Source: Lineus longissimus (lineage: Eukaryota > Nemertea > Pilidiophora > Heteronemertea > Lineidae). Taken from it: a stretch of DNA of 64,000 nt. The position numbers and the translations under genes were made by a program. Each line of letters starts with the position of its first letter. Positions within the stretch are counted from its first letter, which is position 1. Shown here piece after piece: positions 47,101 to 59,100 of this stretch. The notes beneath the pieces are model-generated. The model saw nothing but the letters and a program-made list of their open reading frames with translations, made no database searches and was not told the DNA's origin. Where the stretch lies: positions 16,713,998 through 16,777,997 of the forward strand of contig NC_088314.1 of NCBI RefSeq assembly GCF_910592395.1. Reading direction: 5' to 3'.

Positions 47101-50100
47101 GAGAGTCGATTTATTGTAGGGGTACTGGAAAGTAGGCGAAACAGGAATAGGCGAAACAGGAATAGGCGAAACAGGAATTTTGTAGGCGAAACAGGAATAG
47201 GCGAAACAGGAATAGGCGAAACAGGCATAAACCGTCGGAACAGTTTCATTTCGTTATTCAGTCTTTTCAGTTTCTTCCTTGCCCGGAAGATGGCGATGGT
47301 GTAGTTCTTTCATGAAGTTCATGAGACTCCGATAACCAGCTCAAAGAGGGGAATTTGGGCCACGTGGTTCCTACCTTTGCCTGAAGATGGCGATGGCGTA
47401 GTTCTTTCATGAAGTACATGAGACTCCGATAACCAGCTCAAAGAGGGGGGATTTGGGCCACGTAGATCTACGTGGTTCGGCGCTGAAGGTGTTAACCTTG
47501 TTTGTAGAGGCTACAGTGCAAATAAATTAAAACTGTATCAGTTCATGACGTCGTCTAACGTGGGGGGACGTGTGGCATGCCCACTGCAATAGGGTTTAAG
47601 TTTGACCCAGCGAATTCTTCTTGATGAAATGGCCCAGTCTCAAACTCAGTTACATAATATCTATCACAATGAAATTTCTTTCATAAACTGTGTCCTCATT
47701 CTTTAATTCTTATTGCATCAACGTCTTTATCACAAGCATGGTCACCCATAAATATCTTTTCCTTTTAAAAAGATGGAGATTTTTTCTATTTTAACTGAAA
47801 TATTCTTACCTTTAAACTTGTTATTTTCAGGGAAAAAATTATTTAGTCTGGAAGCTGAGTGATTTAGAAGACTGTGATAGAGTGGTTTCATTGTTCCTGT
47901 TCGGTGAATGTTACGCCAAGCTTTGGAAAGAAAACACGGGTATCGTGATTGGCCTGCTCAACCCATCCTTCATGGCTCCATCGGAAAAGGTAATTATACG
48001 TGACCTTCATGACGTAGCCTCGTGTACGACGTCAGATCTCAACAGAGCATCTGTGACCCGTCACAACAAAACCAGGCGCATGTCGCTCTGAGCTTGGCAG
48101 GTTGAGACGCACTGTTTGTTCATTTCTCTGTTGTCTGCCTTTTGTGAAATATGAGCACATCAATTTCTTCCATTATCTCCTGGTGTCATTTAGGCTCATC
48201 ATCTGTGCGACATGAGCCTGGTTTTGCTGTGACGGGTCACATATGATCTCAAACATCAAGCATGCGCTGTCTGCTGGTTGACGAAAGGTGTTTTTGCAAG
48301 TCATTTCCAGTAGCTTTGGGATAAAAGTTCGGCTTCATGAAACTGGCTACAAATTTTGTGGAGTAAAGAATTCGGGCAGCTGTATCAATGCGCAAGATCA
48401 AGTGAAGTTCGGAGAATCCAAAGCGAATATTTGTTAATTAAAAAACTCATTCTTCCAACCAGCCAGTGCACATGCCCAGAGCAGCTCGACAACAGTCCTA
48501 GAGATCGCTCGCGAAACTCGTATACTTCGGGGTTTTCCCCCCCTTGGGTCGGCCTGTCGGTTTTCTGACCAGTGCCCCCCTGGTTCAGCATGTTGCCCCA
48601 ACAACCTTCTCATAGTAGTTGGAAAGCCCTGCAGGTTACAACTGTAAAAATCGAGGCCAACAAATTCGTAACCATTGCTGTGGAGGATGCTCAAATGGTA
48701 AAATGATTCAGCATATTATGGAAGCTGTAGGTAGCCGACCGAATGACTCGAGACCCTTGCATCTTGATGCCACAGCACCATCTGCTTTCAGTGTGACGTG
48801 TGCATAACTCTGTATTCTCTCACTTTTAACCTTGAGCAGAGTTCGTCCAAAAATGAAGTGTGTTTGACGATCGACCACCCTCAGAAAGTCATGATGATGG
48901 GAAAGGCAAAAGACCTTGGCCGATGTCAGTCCAGGACTAAGGCTGGCAACTTCTGCACAAATGTAGTCAATAAGTAAGTTCATTGAAAGGGGTACACCGT
49001 TCCTAGGTACTGGTGGTCCAGGAAAATAGAAATGCAGTTATACACAATGCTGTGGTGCAGTTATTATGCCTACGAACTGTATTAGTCTTGATGGTATTTA
49101 TAGTAGGGTAGAACCTCTCCATTAAGGACAACCTCAGGACTGACTAGTGCTGTCCTTAATAGAGAGGTGTCCTGATTAGAGAGGTCGAATTGAATGGAAA
49201 CAACCAATTTGGGACCAAAACTAGTGTCCTTAATAGAGAGGTTGTCCTTAATAGAGAGGTGTCCTGATTAGAGAGGTCAAATTGAATGGAAACAATCAAT
49301 TTCGGACCAAAACTAGTGTCCTTAATAGAGAGGTTGTCCTTAATAGAGAGGTTGTCCTTAATAGAGAGGTTGTCCTTAATAGAGAGGTGTCCGCTTAGGG
49401 AGGTTCCACTGTATTTGTATATCTGTCTACACAACGGCATTGATGAAACTTATTTTCAGTAGGTATTTACACACCTTAAACATTTTAAATTCAATTACAA
49501 ATTACAAATTTTGACGGAGGTCGTTTGCCTTTAAAATTCATTTCTTTGGTAAATTGCATTGGAGATGTCTTTTCACAAATCAGTAACAAGCTTGTGCCAT
49601 TTACTGAAGACATGTAGGATGTCATGGATTTTATATCCCGTGTGGGAATCGTCCCAAGTCATACATTGGTGACACGGGGAGGGTATTCTGGCCCTGGATC
49701 ATAGAGTATCGAACGGATATATCCTAATACAGTGGAACCTCCCTTAGCGGACACCTCTCCACTAATGACACTAGTTTTTGTCCCAAATTGGTTGTTTCCA
49801 TTCAATTTGACCTCTCTAATCAGGACACCTCTCTATCAAGGACAGCACTCGTCAGTCCCGAGGATGTCCTTAATAGAGAGGTCCTACTGTATACAAAAAT
49901 AAATAGATCATCGCTAAGGTTGGCTTTAGTTGGTAATTAGAATTACCTGTATAAAGCGCTGTATAAGAATTTTATTTCATTTTATTTTTCAATTTATTTC
50001 AGCTTTACTGTTGGTACTGGGGCAATTTGGCTATTAGGGATAATGGTTAATAAGTGTGTTGACAAATGTCTTCTCAGGATCCCCAGGTTTCGCCTTCGGA

Positions 50101-53100
50101 CATATGGTGGCAGGAGCTTCACAGTCCAAGCATGCAGGCTGTGGAATAGCCTCAGTCCTGATCTACAGAATGCAGTTATTGAGCAAATCTTCAGACGGGG
50201 TCTTAAAACGCACCTTTTTCGAACTTGTTATGGACCGCATTAGAGCAAGTCTAATTGGATTTTGCGGGTATAAATGTAAATTTTATTATTATTATTATTT
50301 GCACACAATTTAAAGTTAGGTTTGCTTCACATATGTTTATTTGTTGCAGACGAACAGGTGAATACTGTTCATATCATGTGCAGGCAGCTTATCGGAAGAC
50401 CTCGTCCAAAAGGCCAGCACTTCAAGCAGGGTAAATACTCTTCGCCTGTGTCGGCTACTTGGGCATCGATACATCGATTTTTCATTTTTCCCGCCTAAAA
50501 AGGGCTTAATTTGACAGCAGAAATGGAAAGAGCTATGTTTCGGCCCTAGGTAGATTTCAGAATTTTTGAAATACGACAAAATATAACCTTCTCAGAGGCA
50601 TACTTTGCACGTTGGGGCAGTTCCAAGGAAAGGATTTTCACATGAACTTTAAATTTTTTGCCCTGGGCACTGTCACCTCTCTTGGTTGTTTGTCTTCTTC
50701 AGGTTTAACGCACCAGTTCCACGGAGCTTCGAGCAGAAACTCTTCAATGCCGGCCAGGAAGTTTTCTATGGCGGTCAGTCCTTCTCGTCAGAAAGGTAAC
50801 ATTTGTTGTTATGGCTATGCACTAGATTGCCTCGCAAACAAGTGATTTTAGTCACTGTCTGCGGGTAAAATTGGTAATCACTCGGTTTTATATTGATCGA
50901 TTACTGATTTTTGTTGCAAGCACCTGCGATGTCTTCCTATGCGATATTTGTCATTTGTGGTTGTGAACGCAGGTGGCAGCCAGGTGAAACCGGTGGGTGT
51001 CCTGTAATAAGGATTCACAATGAAAAATCACAGGAAGGCTTGAGCTGTCGAGAGTGAATATAAAAAGCAAGAAGGCCGACTTTCTCTCTTAAAGGCCTAC
51101 GCCGTTCGTTAAAGATTTTGAATTTGTTATTGAATTTTAAAATGAATTAAAAAATACGTACTTAATATAAATTTCAATATTGCCGTTGTGTAGACTGATA
51201 TACAAATACTATGAATACCAAGTGTAAACAAATTTGTATCAATAATAACCCCACTACGGCATTGTGTATAAGTGAATTTCTATTTAACTGGACCACAAGT
51301 AATTACGAATGGTGTACCCCTTTAACGGTTTTGTTTCTCTTATTATTTCAGTTTTAGACGTCAGAAGAAATCAGAAAAAGTAACACTCAGTTCAATGAAC
51401 AAGCACAAAAAACCAGGTACCATGTCATTAGTGAAGTTACAACCGGAAGATGAGGAAAAATTGAAAGATTTAGTCAGCACGAAAAAAGAAGCCTTGTAAG
51501 TTAAGTTCCTGTAGTACAGTAGAACCTCTCTATTAAGGACACCCTTAGGACTGAGAAGTGCTGTCCTTAATAGAGAGGTGTCATGATTAGAGAGGTCAAC
51601 CTGAATGGAAACAACCAATTTGGGACCATAACTAGTGTCCTTAACAGAGAGGTTGTCCTTAATAGAGGTTGTCCTTAATAGAGAGGTTGTCCTTAATAGA
51701 GAGGTGTCCGCTAAGGGAGATTACTTTGTATATCACGTGATACCGTATTCACAATGCATTCAGTTCTCCATTTTGTTGTGCAACTCTGCATTATGAATTA
51801 GGTTCAAAAGTAACTCGCGTTTCATTTTGCTTTCAATTCTAGGCGGTCTTGTTTATTTGAAGGTGACAGACTTCTGGTGTATAGCAGTGGGTACCAATAC
51901 TGATCCGCGGTGTTTGGTTTTTATCTGAATTGGCGAAAATTCAAGTTCACTTGAATCTGAATATGCGAGATTCAGTGAAGCATTATTCTTTTTTTGCAGC
52001 CAAGATATGTTACAGCGGCCTACAGTTGGAGCCATCAACTTCATGAAGCATCTTCAGGGTGCTGAGAAGATAGAAAAAGGTGGGTAGAAATTGTAAAAGC
52101 TTTCCAGGTAGAACCCCAAACTCGGCTAAGTGACATTAAAATTTGGTGAAAAATTTGGTGCTGTCATCTATGAGTAAGCGGATAAAGCTACATCAATGGG
52201 CCTCACTCATGTGATGAGTATCAATAAGGAAAACTCGGAAAAAGTATCAGTTTGGAAAGCATTATGCAAGAGTATCGATTAGGACAACATGATGCAAAGA
52301 GTATTTGTCAGGAATACATGTTGCAAAGAGTATGGATAAAGAAGTGCAAGGAAGTGACATTTTTAAAGTTTCGAATGTTTATTTTTCAGAGAAGAAGCAA
52401 AAAGACCAACCAATGGCATCAGTTACATTCACAGACTTCCTGAAAGAAGCAAAGCAAGTAATGGCTCGGAATCGAAAAGGCGCCAAGTTACCACAGGCAG
52501 CTGGATCGTCGTCACAGGCATCTGGAGTGACTCCAGCTCCCTCAACAGCAAGACCGCAGTTAGGACGTGGTTTCGCACCAGGAACAGATATCTTCCTAGA
52601 GAGCCCGACTAAGAATAAAAAAAGCCAAGATTCTATTTGGGGTACTGGTACTGAAGAAAGCCGTGAGAGATCATCACTGCCTGGGGTAGCCAGTAACCTT
52701 AAGAGTATAAGCAGGGTATGTCCTGGTTAATTGGGTCATTTCGGCCAGTGAATTTTTCGGCCTCGTCGTTAAGTCCCAAGTTCTTATGTAGCACTTTATA
52801 ATGTAAAACTTCAGTAGGGGGCGCTGCTGCTGGGAATGCCCTTTTCCTGACAAAAAATAAGAAGCCCTTACTGTTATGTTTATGTTTATAACATTACTGT
52901 TATGTTTATGTTTATAACATTACTGTTATGTTTATGTTTATAACATTACTGTTATGTTTATGTTATAACATTACTGTTATATTTATAACATTACTGTCAT
53001 GTTCATGTTGTAACATTACTGTTATGTTTATGTTTATAACATTACTGTTATGTTTATGTTTATAACATTACTGTTATGTTTATAACATTACTGTTATGTT

Positions 53101-56100
53101 TATGTTATAACATTACTGTTATGTTTATAACATTACTGTTATGTTTATGTTAATGTTTATAACATCACTGTTATATTTCAGAAACAAGCTGCAGCCAAAT
53201 TGAAGAAAAATATCGAACAACAGGATCCGAACCGTGTCAAGAAGAGAGTCTCACCGGAAGCGCAACAGCGCATCAAGAAAAGATTGCTTGAAACTACTGA
53301 AGGTAATTCATGATATCATACTAGGTCTTTTGATACTTTCAGTGCCCAGGCTTTACCCCCCAACACCCTTGTTTCAGACCCCCAGGGAAAAATCTATCGG
53401 AGATAACTCAAAACTTGCGTGGGTAGAGGAAAACAGCACCAGGGTGTTGTTTGGGGACCGGAGTGGTGATTGGTTTTAAATTGGACCAAAAGGTGTGACT
53501 GTGGGGACTTATGGAAGTAGCCCATAGGTGTGAAATCTTCGAAGTCGCAAAAAATAAAAAGATTTGTACCGCACCTGCTGGAGGTGTTTGCAATAACACC
53601 GGGATCACTCCTAACAAGGGTAATGCACATCTAAGCCCTTTATGGCAGCCTGGCACCGACAGTGAGCACCTGTAATCCACAGCCTTTAAACAAACATCAG
53701 CTCATTTACTGTTACAGTGTTCTCGGAACGCTGAAATAAAACTACGCCAAAGATGCAATTTCTCAAAACCACGAACAATAATAGCTGTGAATATTTCCTG
53801 TTTCACAGTGCTTTGTGGTACATGTATATTCATTGATGGAAAAATATATATAGATGTGAAAATATCTGATGTGCTAATGACCTTCCTGAATGATCTTATC
53901 ATATATCACACTAAAAGTGAGAAGTGGTCCAGTATAGTTCTCATAAACAAATGTAAAAATATCTGATGTGATAATGACTTTCTTGCATGTTCTTTTTATG
54001 GAAATTTCAAAACCTGTGAATAGGTCTTGTTTATAAATCTCGTGCCTCATGAGATGTGTTGTCTCATCTTTCGAGGTATGAAGGGTTAACTGGGGCTGGG
54101 TTTTTGCTCTACTACTAAATGAAGGCGTCAGATATGAATCGGAACGAGGGTTAGAAATATATTTGCAGTGTTCCACTGAGTTCTGGAGGACCAGCAAGAA
54201 ACTGTCCTCGATAATCCCTGAAAATTGAGCAGCACTAAATGAAAAATAACTACAAGTTCTAATAGCGCTTTAGACTCTGTCCTTAAACAACAGTCTCAAA
54301 GTACTTTCATTAACCATAGAGCAGAAAATTTTCTCGGCAAATAATATTCGTGACTGTCAAACGATTGGCGTATTCACTGCAGTATATTTTCTTGTAAAAG
54401 TTAGCGTCATTCTACCAGACAACAGAGCCACGTCCCCTCAATCACAATTGTTATCATTCTACCAGACAACAGAGCCACGTCCCCTCAATCACAATTGTAA
54501 TTGTTATCATTCTACCAGACAACAGAGCCACATCCCCTCAATCACAATTGTTATCATTCTACCAGACAACAGAGCCACGTCCCCTCAATCACAATTGCTA
54601 TCATTCTACCAGACAACAGAGCCACGTCCCCGCAATCACAATTGTAATCATTCTACCAGACAACAGAGCCACGTCCCCTCAATCACAATTGTTATCATTC
54701 TACCAGACAACAGAGCCGCTTTCCTTCCAACGCAATTGTTCTCAAGTTGCTTCTTAGCTAGGATCTAAATCTGCTCGTGATTTATAGCATCTTAATTTTG
54801 ACAGAGAAGGAGAATCCCTCCGAATTGACGCCTCCGTCGAAGAAGCCGAGAATTCTTGGCGGCCTAGATATCGATTCTGAAGAGGTTCAGAAGTTGCTAA
54901 AAGAAGGATCATCCCACAAAGGAGCTGTTGACGACGTACGTAGGTCTTAGTTATCTTAGTGTTATGATGAACTCTTGGATTATGTTAATTGTACCTTGGA
55001 GAATCATTACCACAGATTGCTGAAAATCTGACAGGCCTTCCAATTTGCAAACTGGCCTGTCCTTGAAAAGGAAAAATTGATTTGATAAAGTTTGAGAACT
55101 GTGTTGTTGCTGGAGTTGTTGTGTTCATCTGGTAAAAAGGTTCTTCATGCATGATTAGAATCAAATATAGATGAAAATGAGTTTGTCCTATGGGTAGAGA
55201 ACAAAAAGGAAAATAATATGCATGGTTTGATTTTGTGTGTGCGCCACAGAGTAACCCGCTGGTTGATATACCCAGAAATTAGTGCATGCAATGTCATATA
55301 GTCCATGTTACCAGATGGTCACAGTTCATTCAGAAAATTTACAAATGAGCGCACATTTTCCAGGCCTCAAGATTTCTGAGAAGTTCCGTTCAAAATGAAA
55401 AACTAACTCTTTAATGACGAATACATCTGAAATGGTTTGCCTGTTGGATTCATAAGTCACTTTCTCGCAAATAGTATTTTTCATCAAGTGTGTGAATCTG
55501 TAGTGGACTGGTATTATTATCTTTTTCATGACACTCGATTGCAGGTTATCACCGAAGCTGAAGAGAAATACTTCAAAGCTCTCGAGTGCAAGGAATCCAT
55601 GGAGGAGAAGATGTCCAAGATCACACAGGTTCTCTGTTCAGTGGTCTCCTGCAAAGTGGTAAGATCTCATGTGTACTCTCTGGGTTTGTCTTCAGTACTA
55701 AGTCGTAAAATTACATGTGTACACAATGGGTTTGTTGTCTCCTGTAGAGTGGTATGATCTTTCAATCAATCAATCAATCTATCAATCAATCAACCAATCA
55801 ATCAATCAAAAGTGTACTCTGTTCAATTGTCGCTTGCAGAGTGGTAAGATTACAAGTGTGCTCTGCTTGGTTGTCTCCTGTAGAGTGGTAAGATCTCACA
55901 TGTACTCTGTGGATTTGTCACATGTAAAGTGGTGACTACCCAGTACATGAGTGCTTTGTACACCTTTGTGACCTGTAGAGTGGTGAGATTTTATGTGTAG
56001 TCGGTGGGATTGACACATTCAAAGTGGTGACTACCCAGTACATGAGTGCTTTGTACACCTTTGTGACCTGTAGAGTGGTGAGATTTTATGTGTAGTCGGT

Positions 56101-59100
56101 GGGATTGACACATTCAAAGTGGTGACTACCCGGTACATGAGTGCTTTGTACACCTTTGTGACCTGTAGAGTGGTGAGATTTTATGTGTAGTCGGTGGGGT
56201 TGTCACATGTAAAGTGGTGACTACCCGGTACATGAGTGCTTTGTACACCTTTGTGACCTGTAGAGCGGTGAGATTTTATGTGTAGTCGGTGGGATTGTCA
56301 CATGTAAAGTGGTGACTACCCGGTACATGACTGCTTTGTACACCTTTGTGACCTGTAGAGCGGTGAGATTTTATGTGTAGTCGGTGGGATTGTCACATGT
56401 AAAGTGGTGACTACCCGGTACATGAGTGCTTTGTACACCTTTGTGACCTGTAGAGTGGTGAGATTTTATGTGTAGTCGGTGGGATTGACACATTCAAAGT
56501 GGTGACTACCCGGTACATGAGTGCTTTGTACACCTTTGTGACCTGTAGAGTGGTGAGATTTTATGTGTAGTCGGTGGGGTTGTCACATGTAAAGTGGTGA
56601 CTACCCGGTACATGAGTGCTTTGTACACCTTTGTGACCTGTAGAGCGGTGAGATTTTATGTGTAGTCGGTGGGATTGTCACATGTAGTCGTGAGATTACA
56701 TGTTGACTGTGTGGTTGTCTCCTGAAGAGTGGTAAGAAGGCAAGGCTTGTAACATGTGACTTGTCACTTTTCATTCAAACGAAACATTTTCAGACAGCAG
56801 CTTACTTAGGATTCACCTAGTCATTTTTTTTACCCTTTCGTCACGTTGTCAATGAACAGGCTGGTGACAAGTGAAATGTGACACACGAAAGGTCACACGT
56901 GTCATTGTGCATCCTTTGTAAACCAAGAATCATACTCTGGGGTTTCAAGGAGTGTGTACACTCGGTGTGTTCATTCAGTGTTTACACTTAAGCTTAACCT
57001 GGGAAGGATGAAGCAGTATCCTGATTGGGGTCAAGCTGACCCAGCCATAGGCCTGGTGGTCAGATGTAGCGAAACCTCCACAAAACCTCCACGCAACCTC
57101 ATGTCTGATTGAAAAACAAATTACAGTTCTCTTGATTTATTTTCAGTGCAAGTATACTGCTCAGAAACCTGCCGATCGCTGTAAGCAACTCGGACATGAT
57201 CTTTTGCGGACAAAGGCACTGAAACAATTCTTTAAATGTTGCGACTGTGGAAATCGATGCATTGCTTTTGATAAATATCCCAAGAGAAGTTGCAAGTGAG
57301 TAAAAAATACATATAGCAAACAAAGTACCTAGTGTCGTGAAAATGTTGGTAAGAAATTGTAGTAAATATCTCTAACTTTGGCATTTTCTAACATACTATT
57401 TATTACTCTGTTTTCAATAAAAATTGCATTCAGCTTTGTTTTGTGTGTGTGAGTGTAGACATCAGAGATGTGGTGGCTTAGGATAACTCACTGGCCCTTC
57501 TCCATCCAACAAGGCCATCAGGTCTACCATTCCCCTCCATGTCATGGCTCCTGTCTTCGGTTGTGTGGCCTACTGTCTACGGGTCCCTCACAGGTGACGC
57601 TTGGCACCGTCTCCTCTCTCTCTGTCCCGCTCTCCAGCATCCTGTCTAGAGACCATGTAGACCTTGAGTCTAGCTCCACCTGGTGTAGCCAGCATGGCAA
57701 GCAGTTCCGGACGTCCCTTGCCGTTGGGTAGCTCCCCGAAGATATCGGCACTGCATGCTAGTTTGTCAGCCTTTTCAATGAAGGTGATGCCTGCATGGCC
57801 AGGAACGTAGATTATCTCCACTTCTGGTGCAATGTCACGCAGCAGGGGGAACCATTCCTTTTTTGGCAATAGTGGTCTTGGTTTTCGATCAAGATATGCT
57901 TGCCAGCTTGGCGCACTCCTGTTCCATCACTGTGATTGATTTGACAGGTGTTGGAGCCACAGCTGCTGGGAGTTTTCACTTTCATTGCGTTAGGGGCCAT
58001 ACTTTTATGTGCGTCTGCATCAGAAGGGAAATAAAGAATTTGGGCAGTCATTTGCCTACCCTGTACATTTTAGCCATTTATTTGCATTCACAATACCATT
58101 GTGTAGACTGATATACAAGTACAGTAGAACCTCCCTTAGCGGACACCTCTCTATTAAGGACACCCTCTCTTTTTAAAGGACTAGTTTTGGTCCCAAATTG
58201 GGTGTTTCCATTCAATATGAACTCCCTAATCAGGACACCTCTCTATTAAGGACAGCACTTGTCAGTCCGAAGGGTGTCCGTAATAGAGAGGTTCTACTGT
58301 ACTCTAAATACCAAGTTTCAGCATACTTACCTCAGCCACAAGAAAATAAAATGATCATGAATGGCATGGGCCTTCGATGATTTTTTTCCCCGATTTACGT
58401 CACTGAATTATTTCCCGGGGTTGAAACCTGCCTAGAATCTAAATTTTTATGTCATTTTAGGATATGGGATAGGTCAGACTCAATCGTAAGAGATCATTCT
58501 CACAAGCTATGGATGAGAATGAATTTGTCAACTTTGTTATTGTAATGTAGGCATTGTTTGAATGTTTTGGCATCTTTTCCAGAAAATGTGGTGGCTCAAG
58601 ATACGAGAGGACATCAATGCTAGCAGTAAGTTTTTTTCTCATTAGAATGACGTTGCAGACCCTTGCCAATTTCAGAAAATCTGCCATTGACCATCTCTCC
58701 CCTGAAATATTTCGTGTTAGAAATCGAACACATCAGCAAACTCTGGTAATCAAAATCTTTCTAATAAATGGTCATGTCAGAAGATTTTGTAAAGTTTTCG
58801 ATGGATGTCACCATTTCGAAGTAATGAATGATCATGTCAGAAGATTTTGTGAGATGTTCGTCAGACGTCACCTTTCTGACCTGAAATGTACCGGTCTCAT
58901 ATGTGACCTGTCACAGCAAAACCAGGCGCATGTCGCTCTGAGCTTGGCAGGTTGAGACGGACTGTTTGTTCATTTCTCTATTGTCTGCCTTTTGTGAAAT
59001 ATGAACACATCAATTTCTCCCATTATCTCCTGGTGTCATTTAGGCTCATCTTCTGTGCGACATGCGCCTGGTTTTGCTGTGACGGGTCACATTTGACCAG

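Noticed and set aside
25467-58380. Repeated small proteins of the type SIQFDLSNQDTSLLRTALVS
   Set aside because: All lie inside the CAGTAGAACCTC MITE copies and are translations of its inverted ladder.
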